A DNA stretch of 64,000 nt from NCBI GenBank assembly GCA_963556255.1, contig OY744610.1, forward strand, positions 10,353,777-10,417,776. The letters are read 5' to 3'. This document shows, one piece after another, positions 1 to 12,437 of the stretch; positions within the stretch are counted from its first letter, which is position 1, and every line of letters begins with the position of its first letter. The position numbers were made by a program, and so were the translations under genes. The DNA comes from Allolobophora icterica (Eukaryota > Annelida > Clitellata > Crassiclitellata > Lumbricidae). The notes beneath the pieces are model-generated. The model worked only from the letters and a program-made list of their open reading frames with translations, had not been told where the DNA came from and did no database searches.

Positions 1-480
1 CGGCGGCGCGGCGCGGCGCGGCCGGCGCAGGGCTCTACTTTCAACTTCAGTCAACCAATAATCAGCAAGCCAACGTTCTGCATTGGTGAACGCCGCTCTG
101 GTGACGGGTGGAACTACTCACGCTTCGCTGGCGCCGATTTAGTCTGTCGCCGCAGTATCAAACTTTTTCCTGTTTAGGGCCTTGTCGTTAGCAGCTTCTT
201 TGGTATGGCTCAGTGGACGTCTGGTACTGTCGGAGACTCGTATACCAGGACGAGGTGTGATTAGATTTTGCACCGGACTAATCGCACTGCGTGAGACAAG
301 ACTTCACAGTAGAAGGTTGTGTAGGCTGGTAATCGCATTCATAGGCCTATAACGCCACTACTTGATAGACTCCTCAGAGGCGCTACTGACCTAAAACAAT
401 GAAGTTGTGGCTGGATTCGCATTTAAAACTACGAAACAGACAGACAGGAAGAGAAACATTAAGGTAGACATATAGAGAAT
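1..480. other. Left edge, no gene recognised
   Basis: The first 40 bases are extremely GC-rich (runs of CGG and GCG). The rest is ordinary sequence with no convincing coding exon. One TAGGCCTA palindrome lies at 342-349, and a weak match to the SINE 3' motif (cagaggcgct) lies near 374-383. Confidence 0.4.
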
Positions 481-484
481 AAAG

Positions 485-700
485 TATGGAGAGTGAGAAG
501 AAGGCAAGCAGAGAAGCAGAAGGAGAACAGCGAGCATGGAAAGGCAAACGTTCAGAGAGATATGAAGACATGAAAGAGACAGAGACATCCACACAGATAG
601 AAAGGAAGACAGACCGACGGACAGACGGAGAGACAGGCATAGAGACACACAGACAGATGGACAGAAGGTCAGATAGCCTGAGAAACTACTCGACGATGAA
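485..700. repeat. Purine-rich GACA/GAGA low-complexity tract
   Basis: Degenerate GACA, GAGA and AGAC units cover about 200 bases, one strand almost all purine. Open frames across it have biased composition (Lys/Arg/Glu/Thr-rich) and no domain, so I read them as non-coding. Confidence 0.6.
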
Positions 701-817
701 AGAACTTTGCTGGAGGTCGTTAAAGAAAACAGGTTTTCTTCGATATTTCGAACTTCGATATTTTTGGGTTAGGTGGAGTTGAAAAAAGAGATAATCTCTT
801 CAACAACAACAGCCAAT

Positions 818-1390
818 CGCATCATCCGTCCATCCATCCGTTCGTTCATTTATGCATCCATTCATCCATCCATCCATCCAACCAACCAACCATCCAACCA
901 TCCATCCATCCATCCATCCATCCATCCATCCATCCATCCATCCATCCATCCATTTATCCCTACACTGGCCTGTTCGTTCATCCAACCAACCATCCATCAC
1001 CCCATCTATCCATCCATCTATCCATCCGTCCATCCATCCATTTATCCATACATTGGCCCGTTTATTCATCCATCTATCCATCCATCCATTCATCCATCCA
1101 TCCGTCCGCTCATTCATCCATCCATCCATCCATTCAACCATCCATACAGTTATCCATGCATCCGTCCGTCCGTCTATCCATCCATCCATCCATCCATCCA
1201 TCCATCCGTTCCCCGTCCATGTTTCGTTCCATCCACCCACCCATCCTTCACTCCATCTTTCTTCCGTCCGTCTGTTCATCTATCCATCCGTCCGTCCTCA
1301 GTCCATGCATGCACCCATACATCCATCCATCCATCCGCCCGTTCGCCCGTCCATTATTCCATCCATTCAATCACCCATCAATTTATCCAT
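818..1390. repeat. (ATCC)n tetranucleotide microsatellite, about 570 bp
   Basis: Imperfect ATCC units with interspersed ATCT, GTCC and TTCATCC variants run for over half a kilobase. Because the unit is not a multiple of three, all frames stay open and give Ile-His-Pro-Ser or Trp-Met-Asp-Gly repeats. These are artefacts, not proteins. Confidence 0.9.
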
Positions 1391-1399
1391 ACATCCGAC

Positions 1400-3066
1400 T
1401 GCTGTGCCTCTACTCAGGCGGTCGCTGTGTAAAGACGTTGAGCATTTCATTCGCTCACAGTTGCTCAGCACCATTGATCGTATGGTGGTTTGTGCGCTTC
1501 TGAACTTTTGAAGGACAACATCAAATGCAGTTATATTGTATAGGTATATTGTATTGTATTTTAGCGATAGTTAATAATTACTGTTACGATCCTGAACACA
1601 TTTCTCAGTCATCCAACAGTAGACTTTTGTACAAGAGTAAAGATGGAAGTAAACGACGAGTACGGCTTGCCTCAAACAAGCAGCTTCGATTCGTTGGCAC
1701 AGCAGAAACTGTTCAATGGTTTCTTTTGCACCGCTACCACATGCAATAAGCTATATCAAGTCAAAGATAGTCTTTATAATACGGAGAGGGACGTTTAATT
1801 ATTATGTAACAGGAAGATATTTTATAAATGGTGGAAATGGTGTTTTTGCCAATACAATACCACTTCACTTTACAAAGCTTCTCGCCATGTCAAACAAGAC
1901 TACAAGTTATATTACCATTTAAAAGTTATAATATAATAAATTAGAGCGCCTGCTGAAAGAACATTTTCAGAACAATGGTTGTTCGGAGGATGGGATAATT
2001 TTACCCAACGACCTCTTCGATAACAAAATTTATAGCTTACATTTCATTGTCTCGACAGACGTCGTGTTATTAAATGTATTGATCTGATTCTTAACAATGG
2101 ATAAAGCACATGAACCTCTACGCGAGCTTCGGTGAATTAAATTCTACACAATGACGAGGACAATTTTAATTGTTAGATGTTAATTATCTCTTTCCAGTTT
2201 ATTGTTAATGCCTACGTGTATTTTCTGCAACGGAAACACACGTGGGGACGGAAGACTAGAGTTACTTAACAAATCCAAATTTTAATTACTCAAAGCATCC
2301 ATCTAAGATGACAGGCTTCGTGACATTTCACCTAAACGTTCAAAGATTCACAGTGACCGTAATTAATAATTGTTGAAAGCATCGTAGTTGACTCTGGACA
2401 TCTATTAGATATGAGCCCTCAGAAGAAAATTATGGTTAGCTGAACCTTAAAGTTGCAAGCAAAAGATGTCCAAATATTTTATTATCGGATCCATGAGCCA
2501 ACATACCGTCACTATAGCCGAAAGAAATATGGATCTCAAAATCAATTTATACATGCAACGTTCATTATAACAGAACAAGAAGGTAAAGAACAAGAATATT
2601 TTAAAAGTTGTTTAAGTGGCAGTGACCATTCGGCAGAAAACTATTATATAAGTTAATATTCAAACTTAATATATAGTCAAAATAGAAAATGAACAAAAGC
2701 TAACTGTCTACAGGTCTCTTCAAATCAGATTTCAACTCAGATTCAGTGTAATAGGTACTTTATAATGAAAATGAGAAAAATTATTATTAGTAATTTGAAT
2801 GGATTTAAAGCGGAACTATTCCGATGATGAAGAATCGCTACACTCACTCAAAGAAAACTACAAAACGAAATTTGACGGATGCAGTCTTCCGTACCATAGA
2901 CTAGGGCCGCAATTAAAGTTCACAGCATTAGTCGAGCTCTCGCTTGACGAAGACCGCTTTAGACATGATTGAAAACGCATAAATCCCACTGCTGGGCCGT
3001 ATTGCTGCGTTCTTTAACACATAGGTGAGCGCAAGCTTTTCGTTGATTCAACAGACAAACTCGAAG
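1400..3066. other. Region upstream of the degenerin gene, nothing recognised
   Basis: AT-rich single-copy-looking sequence without a domain-bearing open frame. It should contain the promoter and 5' UTR of the channel gene that starts at 3067, but I see no TATA box or other site I would defend. Confidence 0.35.
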
Positions 3067-3652
3067 ATGAGCCATCCTCCATTCACGCTCGAATACATGC
3101 AAGAAGGCGAAATGTTCCCAATTCAGAATGACCTGTATGATGCAAAACAGCAAGAAATTCAACACGAGTCAACGGCGTATAAACGTCAGATAAATGCAAG
3201 ACCGAACTCCGGAATTTCTGAGAGAAATTCTGTAACTTACGGATGCCAGACAGACCCAGATGAAGAAAATCTCGACGCCATGGAACAAGTAAAAGAGGAG
3301 ATGAATATAACCATCACAGATGATGAGAGAGTGAGTTTCTTTAAGATACTGAGAATGGCCATGAGACGTCGGATGAAAACCTTTGCAGAAGAAGTATCCA
3401 TTGCGGGTTTGTCTTACTTGGTCAAACCATCCTATCATGTGATCGGTTCCATTATCCGTAAGGTTGTATGGACAATGCTTCTACTGTTCGGAGTAGGTTT
3501 CATGGTTTTCCAGATTTACGATCGCATATCTTATTATCTGACATATCCAACCATAGTCGACTATCGAGTAGCTTACAACCGATCTCTGCGCTTCCCTACG
3601 GTAACCATCTGTTCCGAGTTTATGCTCAGCAGGAAAACCCTCCTTTCGTTGG
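3067..3652 (+). CDS. Degenerin/ENaC-family sodium channel, first coding exon (N-terminus, TM1, start of extracellular domain)
   Basis: Encodes the N-terminal 195 residues of an amiloride-sensitive (degenerin/ENaC/ASIC) trimeric cation channel of the plasma membrane. Residues 1-90 are an acidic, polar cytoplasmic tail. Residues 104-118 match the pre-M1 segment, but the gating His-Gly pair of the family is Ala-Gly here (SIAG, 111-114). TM1 covers about 131-152, and the post-M1 signature FPTVTIC sits at 176-182. I chose the ATG at 3067; a GTG 42 bases upstream is in frame but unlikely. The exon ends at a GG|GTAACT donor in phase 1, and the frame stops 6 bases later. At least one exon, encoding the finger region, should follow in 3653-9241 but was not found. 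Confidence 0.85.
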
Positions 3653-4016
3653 GTAACTAAATCAGTTTTGTTTGTTTTCATCTAAAGTACAAAATCCATT
3701 CGAATTAGTCCTTTAGTTTTGTTTACTCACGCGCGTGTATAATTATTCGTGACTTGCAGTTTTTAAATCTTCTACTTCTTCTCTTTCTTCTTGTTTTCTG
3801 TATCTCCTTTCCCCCCTCTTATTCTCCTCCTCCTTCGCTTTCTCCATTCTCCGCCTTCTTGTTTTCCTCCTATTCTTCTCGTTTATCCTTTCATATAGCA
3901 TGCGGGGTGTATGGTTTTTTGTCTTCATCTGGATAAGGTTATGATACGTCGTATGGGTAAGGTTATGATACGTCTTCGTCGGACCTGACAAGACCAGTTG
4001 ACTCTTTTGTCGGAGG
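3653..4016. other. Intron of the degenerin gene, pyrimidine-rich part
   Basis: Contains a C/T-rich tract (about 3760-3880) and two copies of an 18-20 base unit, ggttatgatacgtc, at about 3938 and 3961. No coding exon is supported. Confidence 0.4.
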
Positions 4017-5353
4017 CATGGGCGGAGTTTATCAGGGGCTAGGGGGGCTAAGCCCACCCACCCACCATGAACCCACAGACTTGACCGCGCGTCATTAAGG
4101 TACAGTGATGTCTGATGAATGATAATGACAGAAGTATCCAGTGAGCAGTGACAGACAGTGAAGTCTGAAAGTTATGCAACGGAACATCCTAACACTTTGC
4201 TATGGAGTTCGGTAGTCAGTTTACTTACTTACAATTGCTGGCCGGAAATAGCTGCAACAGACTATAGCCCAGAGTCCTATCAGTGTTGCACCTGCGTGTT
4301 GCACTACTGAACCAGAGCCTTCAGATTCAGGCCCGTCATTGAATGTTCAAGGGCTGAAAGCTGTGGGACCTAAACAACCGCAGCTTGCATCGTTTCCAAA
4401 AAAACGGTTTTGGCATACAAAACCGGGCTTTCTCGACGATTTATAATAGGCCTACTATGAAAATTATCCGTTGCTTGAATACCCGATTGAATGCGATGCA
4501 GTGTTCTGTTTTGTCACACCGACCGGCGCTTAGTAGAAGAACTTTTCATAAGTAAGGGAATGAAAGACTGGAAAAAGCTGTCTGAAAAACTGTCTGAACA
4601 TGCGGGATCGCCGTCCCACATAAGCCACATGCAAAAGTGGCTAGCCTTTAAGTCAACAGACAAGACAGGTTCAGTTGCTATGCAGATATCAGAAGCACAC
4701 CAGGCTGAAGTATTGCATAACAGACAATACATAGCGATGGTTTGCGATGTCGTTAAGCTTCTTGCGAAACTTGGTCTACCATTCCGCGGTCATGACGAGG
4801 GGAAGCACTCCATGTCCAAAGGCAATTTCCTAGAAATTTGTGACTTCTGGTCTGGCTATGCAACCGAGCTACTTTAATTGCAGTAGCCGAGATTTCCAGA
4901 ATGATGATCATTAACATTTGTGCTACGGCTGTGTGTAATGCAAGTTGTGTTCTTTAAAATGATGGCGGATGAGGCCAGATCAGCCAAAACCGAACAGCTG
5001 TCGCTTTGCGTAAGATATGCGGACGGTCTTCATGCGAAGGAGCGATTTATAACCTTTGTTGATTGCTCCAGTAATCGTGATGCTGAAGGCATAAAAATGG
5101 TTATAACGGATTGTTTAAAGCAGCTGCAGCATCAAGACGCGTATTTTTTAAGCATCAAACTCCTTCCAAGTCTTCTCACCAGAAGGTCGAAATTAGTACC
5201 AAGTATGTTTAAAATTCAGACCCCAAATGGGGGACTCAAATCGCCCCATCCCCCTCCTTTTAAAAGGGGTGCCGCTTTGCGGCGAAGGGCAGGGGAGGTG
5301 AAGGTATGCTTAACCCCACCCCCCCCATGAACTAAGACCAAACTCCGCCCATG
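4017..5353 (+). mobile_element. hAT transposon, internally degraded, with transposase remnants
   Basis: Ends are inverted copies of CATGGGCGGAGTTT. Flanks are an 8-bp target duplication with one mismatch (gtcggagg at 4009-4016, gtcgcagg at 5354-5361). An 8-bp duplication and a C-A start are typical of the hAT superfamily. The interior carries broken transposase frames (see 4378-5240). At about 1.3 kb it is shorter than autonomous elements, so it is probably deleted and immobile. It sits in the first long intron of the channel gene. Confidence 0.85.
4378..5240 (+). pseudogene. Remnant of a ZMYM1-like (TTF-finger, DUF4371) hAT transposase
   Basis: Open pieces at 4491-4877 and 4920-5240, plus a short upstream piece from about 4378, match the N-terminal half of ZMYM1/DUF4371-type hAT transposases. 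In order: a FPKKRFW-like start and a TTF-finger-like LEYPIECDAVFCF (4390-4510); a GMKDWKKLSEKLSEH segment; the GLPFRGHDE motif; a GNFLEI segment; then DEARSAKTEQLSLCVRYAD, which corresponds to the first catalytic region, and an ERFITFVD motif. Several in-frame stops (4875-4920) and loss of the C-terminal half show it is dead. Family recognition is from motif memory. Confidence 0.75.
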
Positions 5354-5394
5354 GTCGCAGGAATATCTCCATTAATGAGGAGAACCGAATTCAT

Positions 5395-5625
5395 GTCATT
5401 AATAAGAACTTCACTTGCTATCATTTATAATGATTATCTTGACATCGTTTGTAAGGACTACATGTATCTTGATGTCATTCATAATTACTATCTTGATATC
5501 ATTTGCAAGGACGTATCTTGAAGTCGTTTATAATGACTAACTTGATATCATTTGTAAGGACGTTTCTTTGATGTCATTTATAAGGGCGTATTTTGGTATC
5601 ATTATTTTGTAAGGACGTATCGATG
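5395..5625. repeat. Degenerate minisatellite, about 50-55 bp unit, 4-5 copies
   Basis: Repeating pattern of tatcttgatatcattt, then a variable stretch, then gtaaggacgta. Copies diverge by small substitutions and length changes. It lies directly beside the right end of the hAT element. Confidence 0.65.
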
Positions 5626-5792
5626 TCCGATCTTGTCTCATGTGACAGGAACGGCTATGCGAATCATCCTGTGTTATTATCATTATTTTCCTCAATATCT
5701 GATTAGTATTATTATTTTTATTGCCCCGAGGTATAGGGCCTACAGGATTCCTCAGGGACTTAAATTTTAACTGATGTGAAAAATGTCCGGAA

Positions 5793-5880
5793 CAGGCCCG
5801 GCCCTAGGCTGTGCGGGGCCCAGGGCAGCAAGCAATGAGGGGGCCCCAAGCAAAACTGGCATTGCGGGGTTTATTTCCTG
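5793..5880 (+). mobile_element. Isolated hAT-type end (CAGGCCCGGCCCTAGG)
   Basis: A GC-rich block starting CAGGCCCGGCCC and continuing with ggggcccagggcag has the look of a hAT terminus, as in the intact element at 50453. No partner end or target duplication was found. Confidence 0.35.
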
Positions 5881-6116
5881 CGAATACGATAATGGCATTA
5901 CCATGCGTACTAAAATGATGCAAAATCGAAATTAAATGGGTTATTGAACACGAAATACTAATCAGGCTCTTAATACTAGCATCTTACTATGAAAGCAACA
6001 CTATGTTTTATTTAATTATTTGAATATCTGACAACTGAAAAAGGATGTTGATAATTAAAATATCTTAGCATGCTTCTAATTGAAATTTTGTTAGTCACTA
6101 TAGTGTGGGTTCTATC

Positions 6117-6416
<300 letters not shown>

Positions 6417-6660
6417 AGTTCCTGACGCCAGCCATTTGGCGGCGATGGGTACGAATAAATGATCTCCATTGTCCTCGGTCACTTGTCAAGTCCATTGCCC
6501 CCTCAATGGTAGTCCAAGTGATGTTATGTCCTCAGTTATATTATCTCTCCAGCGTAGCCTTGGTCTGCCTTTGCGTCTTTTCCCTTCGAATCCTGCATGT
6601 AGTGCACTGTGTGGGGATCTGTCAACTTAGATGTGTTTATTCACAAGGAAATCTTGCGTG
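6417..6660 (+). mobile_element. ATC-SINE family, copy 1 (3' body)
   Basis: Begins cctgacgccagccatttggc directly after the ATC array and continues with a gatgttatgtcctcagtt-like block. The same order of blocks recurs after ATC tracts at 51291 and 53058, and in diverged form at 58090-58260. That shows an interspersed family whose boundary includes the microsatellite. Confidence 0.7.
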
Positions 6661-9241
6661 CTTTGATGGATGCAAAATCCGCAATGATTTCACTATAGTC
6701 CAGATCGTTGGCAACATCATTCTCAATTGACAAAATAGCTAAGTAAGTGAGCACTTCTTGAGGCATCGTTTACGTAGGTTTTGATAAGTTTTAGCTTCGA
6801 GAAGCTTCTTTCTCCAGAAGCTACAGTGACAGGAACAGTCAGAAGTATTCGAAGTGCAATGTAATCTCCAAACTTCTAAAGCGCCAATCGAATGCCAAGC
6901 GCAGGGCATCAACCCATTCACGATGTGCGTGTTGTAGGAATTAAAGTTACTATATCGCTTTTTTATTGTAAGAAATTGCAAAATCTTAAGAATTATAGAA
7001 CTCCTCCGCAAGTATGAAACCATCAAGATCTCTAGTTTCGCCGGCTCTAAGTTTTTTGTCCAGATTCATACTGCAAACGAGTTTGGGTTTCATACGCGAG
7101 TGGAAAGTTGCAGAGGAGCGGGCAACCAGAGGAGAGGTTAGATTGACAGACTAGAGAGGAGGATGAGCGACTGGCGGAGATCTTTGGAGAGTTCGTTCCA
7201 AATAGCTGGTGGTGCAGCGTAGATCAATGAATGGCTGTAGAGTTTTAGAGATGGAAGAATGGAGGCTGAGATACAGACAGGTGTGATGAGGAACGAGTTA
7301 GATTGTGACTACCTGGCGAATTTAAGAGAGCTGAGATGTTTGAATAGCGTTGTAGGTAACATGTAAAAAATTTTCAATGGATGCGCTGAGTAGCTTCAAT
7401 CCAGTGAAGTGATTTTTAAGTGGTTTGTGGGAGTTTTTGTGACTGCTTAGGCGAGAGCGGTCTGGACTGTTTGAAGTCGTTTTATTTTAGAGGAATCGAT
7501 GTTGTCAGAGAATGGATTTGCAGTAGGCTTATTCACTTTGTAGTGGACAATTGAGGTGGATGTTTTCCAGGTGGTCCTGTAATCCAGTACTGGGCGGAGT
7601 GGACGATGGTCAGTAGTAGTAATAATAATAATTGTAATAAGTAAACAAAACGTTGTGTATATGTCTCTATGAATAATTCACATAGGGGTATTGATTTCTT
7701 TTCGTGTAACCATCTCTTTAGGATTGTCTCTTTGTCATGATCTTCGTCGTGCGTTTGAACTTTGACCTGAATTCAATTTGTTGTTCAGTTTTCAGTTTGT
7801 TAAAAAGTTTCAGGTGCGGACAGAGAAAACTTGGCTTCACTCCGTTACCCGCCTTATGCGAGTTTTGAATTCACTGAACAGCCCACAGCACCAACCTTTC
7901 CACAGAGGGAGAATTTCGATTGGTCCTCCTTTTTCACTTATATAAGAATAAAAGCAGAGGACAGTATGCTCAGAGTAAGACCACAGATCACATTATCTCA
8001 ATTCAAATAGCATTGGATCGTTTCGTCTCATTTTATGCATATTTAATGGGTTCTCCCCGCAGTTGCGTAACTTCCCCAGGGTTCCTTCCTCTCCCTTTTA
8101 ATCAGTTACTTAAGGCTACTCTGTTTCCGTCTGGCCTGGGTCGAGAACGCCTCTGTAGAGATCTTGAAGGGGCGCTTTATAAATTCCGATTTATTAAGAT
8201 TCTCTGTTGGCCATTTAGAAATCTATTACAAGACTTCTACTGGTTTTTTATAACAGGAAACCTTAATATCTCTGGAGCCTTGCATTTCAGTTTACTAGAT
8301 TAATAGTGTTACGGCGCAAGTTATTTGGGCAAATTTATACCAGTCACGAGTTTGCAGAATTATTTCTTATCTACGTGCGCAAAGATGTAGACCTATGCAT
8401 ACATGTACGCATCAGAGCCCTTGTATAATAGCGACAAATGAGGCTAAACAAATAAGAACTAATCTAGTGAACAAGTAGGAAACAAATAAGAATAACAGCA
8501 GATTGTCTATGATGGGTTTCTTTGAAACTGTAACGACCTGGCTTCATACCGCCTTCGTCCCACTGGCTAATGATTTGGTTTCCAGCTCAATTCTCACTGT
8601 TACCATGAAGTGAAATCTGTACAAACTACAAATGGTTCCAAACTCTGTTGCCAGTGCCATGACAAAGACCTCTAAATGTCAACATATTGACTCCATATTT
8701 CATCTCAAAATCTGCCTTAGTGTTCAGAAATTAGGGCCTACTGCACTCAATCAATAAATGCTGTGGACCTTAATATACTTTACTGTCCTGAAAAGCCAAA
8801 ACACAGTAAGTCGAAAACAATATTTTGATGTGCCCCGCACCAGAACAGTGATGGAATCTCTTTTACCTTCGGTCGCCGTTTCAAAGCTTTTGGAATTCGG
8901 TGCCCAATTGAGAAAGCTCTATCAATTCTGTCCCCTAAAATGCTGCAAGAAATGCTTAGAACTTGATGAAAATGAAGTCCGTAATGTACATGTATTAACC
9001 CCGATATTTTCTAATATAGCAATGCAATGTGATCCAGTACAACACTTCACATAACAGTTGCTATGCCAGAAAGACTTCACACGCCTCATCATCGCACCTG
9101 GTGGAATCACGTTACACGAGTATACGTACCATTTAAACCTATGTATTCTTCAGGAGTATAGCCCTAGTACAAAATTAGATAATTGTTTTGTATTCTTTAT
9201 ATCCGTTTACATTTATTTTAAAGTTAAGAACAATGTTGCAG
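6661..9241. other. Intronic stretch of the degenerin gene with repeat debris
   Basis: Holds a SINE 3' tail (8140-8200) and low-complexity bits, otherwise nothing I recognise. The missing finger-region exon (phase 1 in, phase 0 out) should be in 3653-9241. I looked for family motifs here and found none I would defend. Open frames at 7920-8303 and 8758-9054 have no family match. Confidence 0.4.
8140..8215 (+). repeat. SINE/L2-type 3' tail fragment
   Basis: Matches the block gggtcgagaacgcctct followed by gaaggggcgctttataaat. Related tails lie at 11151, 12623, 36128, 41013 and 62637, and in reverse near 16410 and 39845. Confidence 0.6.
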
Positions 9242-9329
9242 TGTTCCTTCGAGAATCTGCCTTGCAATGCAAGCGAAGCCTTTAAGACGGTATTAACTGA
9301 CCAGGGATCATGTTTACAATTCAACCCAG
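9242..9329 (+). CDS. Degenerin/ENaC channel, extracellular exon (CSF...GSCLQF)
   Basis: A short exon of 29 codons plus one base, missed by ORF length filters. It follows a good acceptor (aacaatgttgcag) and ends at CAG|GTAAGC. It encodes the family block with paired cysteines, CSFENLPC, then a linker and DQGSCLQFNP, equivalent to the GxCYTFN motif of ASIC/ENaC channels. Entry phase is 0 and exit phase 1. The exit phase is compatible with the next exon at 10470, whose first two bases complete the codon as Asp. Confidence 0.85.
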
Positions 9330-10469
9330 GTAAGCAAGGTATAGTGTTTGCTAAACCTGAATAAAGCAACATTAATAGATTTGCTTAATGCAGACCACAT
9401 TCAGAATTGTTTTCTATTTCCACATTTAAATTAGTTTCTCCAACGACCTCAGACGGAAGAAAACCAGGCAGTCTTTAATAGGCCTACTGCCCGGTGTTAT
9501 TCTGTATTATTTTTTACTTTTCAAAATTTCTCTTACAATGCATATTTTAAACCAAATTGCTGGATAGAAGACCAGAGATAAGTTTGGAAAGTTGTAACGT
9601 TTATAATTTATAATTTTACGTGCGTCATTTATGCATTAGGCTACACTCGATGAAGAGCTAGCGTTTCGTAATCATGTGAAACTGTTTGTCCATCTTTATC
9701 ATAATTTTTGTCAGTTTCGTACTGTGCGACGATCGCTTTCCATGCTAGCCTACTCCTGCATTGATCCATGCCTTTGTCTTCTCTCGTGGTTTTCTCCGGA
9801 TTGAGCTCCTCTCTTATCTCGAAATTGCAGTCCGTTCTGAATGTTCGTCTGATCGGTGACAGCCCAAAATTGTGTCATATTTCCGCCTACATGTATACGA
9901 GACAATCTGCATTGGTTACCTATACCTCAACGCCGTTAATATAAAATATTAACTCTCATGCGAAATTGCCTAGTGAGAAGTGCCCCATCCTAACTCAGAT
10001 CCCTTTGTATCTCTAGCTCATCTGTTGCTGGTCGCAGATCCATCCGATTGGCTGCACATGGTATCATTATCGTCCTTCGGGCCATATAGGTCGTCCACTA
10101 CCCAGCACAGAGGTTTTGCCAGTGTAGACCCTGAATAGTCTTCCTTTTAAATCATAGTCTTCCTTTTAAAATCAGAAATGAGCTAATCAGTCTGTCACTT
10201 TTCCACCGCAAGTGCTTGAGGTCCATTCTGTTTCTTAGTAGGTCTCTTTTATTGGTTGAGAGCGCAGCTGATGAGTTTTTTCTTGAACTGGCCGCTTTAC
10301 AAGTTTTCACTTAGGTCATGTTATAATGTGTTGCCTATGAGATTTCGTTCTTAAAAGGCAAAGTATTCCATCTGACTAGTTCTAAAGTTGCTAAAAGATT
10401 GTAAATGCGTTCAGTAATTTGTGAGATATTATTTTCAAAAGCTTGAAATGTTTCTATCGCTAATAAAAG

Positions 10470-10582
10470 ATACGACGAATTACGTAACGACTCATCCTGG
10501 AGCCAATAATGGACTACGTCTTGTGCTATGGGTCAACCAGTCTGACTGTTACATGACAATCTCTCCAGCTGTTGGATTCAGG
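10470..10582 (+). CDS. Degenerin/ENaC channel, extracellular exon (NNGLRLVL)
   Basis: Encodes TTNYVTTHPGANNGLRLVLW and continues to AVGFR. It matches the family segment G-x-x-NGL-x-L-x-L followed by a G-[AV]-GF-[RK]-V turn in the palm domain. Acceptor tttctatcgctaataaaag; donor AGG|GTAGGC. Entry phase 1 matches the previous exon and exit phase 0 matches the next. An acceptor at 10441 would keep the frame within the exon but not the phase from 9329. Confidence 0.85.
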
Positions 10583-10988
10583 GTAGGCTACCATAACTTT
10601 GCAATTCTTCACAGAGTATCTGCTTTTTCAGAGTTACCTTATGATGTTATCTGATGTTACATATTGTTACGTCGTTCATTGTTTCCGTGTAGTGTGATTA
10701 AGTACAGTGGTTTTCGTTGTTGCTTTCTTATCTGATTTCAGCTCAGCATTAGGGGACAGCTATGGGTGATAGGCTAAACGTCAAATTTTTGCCGCAGAAA
10801 ATCTCCAAACAACAATTCAGATGTTGCGCTTTCATGAACTGATGAATAATTTTTCCAAAATAACTTACCAAAGGTGGCATAGTTCTTGGTCTAAATCGTT
10901 TATATATGCTAAGAAAATATCTAAAATTGTCAAATTCCGCCCAGGATGGTTCTGCTAGAATCACAGCTGACACATACTTGAGTATATG

Positions 10989-11230
10989 TGGGGCGTGGTG
11001 GCTCAGTGGTAAGTTCGGCGCCTTGTGACCTGAGGGTTGCATGTTCGAATCCCACTCTAGCCGCTGTGTACGGACCTTGGGCAAGTCCTTCACTCGCAAT
11101 TGCTCGTGGCGTTTCGGCGTGAAAACTCTGACACAGTATCAAATGCTGTAGTCGGGAGCGCCTCTGAGTAGTAGTTGACTTCGAGAGGCGCTATAGAAAT
11201 ATCCGGAATAAATAAAAATAAATAAATAAA
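10989..11230 (+). mobile_element. tRNA-derived SINE, full length with L2-type tail
   Basis: Three parts. The tRNA-like head has an A box (TGGCTCAGTGG, about 10999-11009) and a B box (GTTCGAATCCC, about 11043-11053). The body contains ccttgggcaagtccttcact, resembling the CORE-SINE/MIR central block. The 3' end is gtcgggagcgcctctgagta and gaggcgctatagaaat, followed by an (AATA)n tail. GCGCTATAtAAAT tails are typical of SINEs mobilised by L2-clade LINEs. It lies in an intron of the channel gene. Confidence 0.85.
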
Positions 11231-12013
11231 GATCACAACTTAGAGCTTCAATCCTCATATTATAGAGTTTCTTCTGTCGACGGATCTTCAACTATTCCGC
11301 TTACCTTAGATTGTTGTAGGTCCTAATGCGCATATCGGTTGCACATGGGTGCACATCGGCTGCGCATGATCGAGTTCTCTTTGCTTGTCCTTCAACTATC
11401 TCACCGGTTGCCAACTTGCCTCTAATCTTTCGATGTAGCCTACTGGCTATTATGCAAATTCCACATAAATTCTAATAGCAGTTCAGGTATCGCTCAGGTT
11501 GGTTAAGGGTCCACGTCCCAAGTGATATCAAGAAAACATCGTTAAAAGATTCACTGCAGTTGTCGCTCCAGGCAATTCACTGTAAGCTCACAATATTCCC
11601 ATTCTTACAGTCAGTTGGTTTATTCCTCAGTATTTCATGAAGAATTTTCTTCAGAGTTTAATTCCACCTGTCAGCGATAGCATATAATATTCATCTGGAT
11701 GATAATCCAACTACTTGTTCGTTGTGAAGTGGTTTTGCTGAAACACGTAACTATTAAGTTTGGTTGGAATCTACATCTGTGCGAGAGATCACCGTTGGTG
11801 ACTTTCTACTCGACTGAGAAATGTTTGCAACTTATGAACTTTGTCTTCTTACTAACACATAATCATTTTTTGGGATCTTAGTTTCTTTGAGAGACACGGT
11901 ACATGAATTTTAATTACAAATATTTCAAGCATTTCAAAGCATTATAATTAATTCCGGTAGGCCTATTTCAAATTTCGGTTCAAAACAGAATTTTAAATGC
12001 TGGTCTTTGGTAG

Positions 12014-12112
12014 GTTTTCATGCATGATCCACACGACCTGCCACTTATGCAGACGTTTGGATTCAGAATCGGAACTGGCATTTCAACATCCGTTTCATTT
12101 TCACTTAGGAAC
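12014..12112 (+). CDS. Degenerin/ENaC channel, extracellular exon (HDPHDLPLM)
   Basis: Thirty-three codons, phase 0 to 0, between acceptor tttggtag and donor AAC|GTAAGC. It starts VFMHDPHDLPLMQTFGF and includes GTGISTSVSFSL. This matches the family block V-x-x-HDP-x-x-P, then G-x-x-[IV]-x-[PT]G-x-x-[TS]-x-[VI] of the palm/thumb region. It fits seamlessly between GFR of the previous exon and LSALPSPYG of the next. Confidence 0.88.
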
Positions 12113-12437
12113 GTAAGCCACTCGTTACAAACACTCAGAAAAGCTTCGATTTTATGTAGCTGTAACATATATTTTGATGTAGTTTTCTTCAATATGTGTG
12201 ATGTTGCGACATTTATTTACAATCCTTTACAGAATGTTTTTATTTTACTCTTTTACAAGTTCTTCATACTTCTTCAGTTTTTATCCCTTTAAAGCAATTT
12301 AAAGTTTTGTTAAAGCATCCTTTTGAATGTTTTATTCAGAATTCAATAGTAGGCCTATATAACAGCACTCCCCAGTCAAATGAATATGCTTTTTATATCT
12401 TTTGTGTTAAAATGAATTTATTATAGCATATTTGTAG

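Noticed and set aside
773..1432. 219-codon open frame of Ile-His-Pro-Ser repeats
   Set aside because: It is translation of the (ATCC)n microsatellite; several frames on both strands stay open equally.
7920..8303. 127-codon frame considered as the missing channel exon
   Set aside because: It runs through a SINE tail (8140-8200) and lacks the family motifs expected after FPTVTIC.
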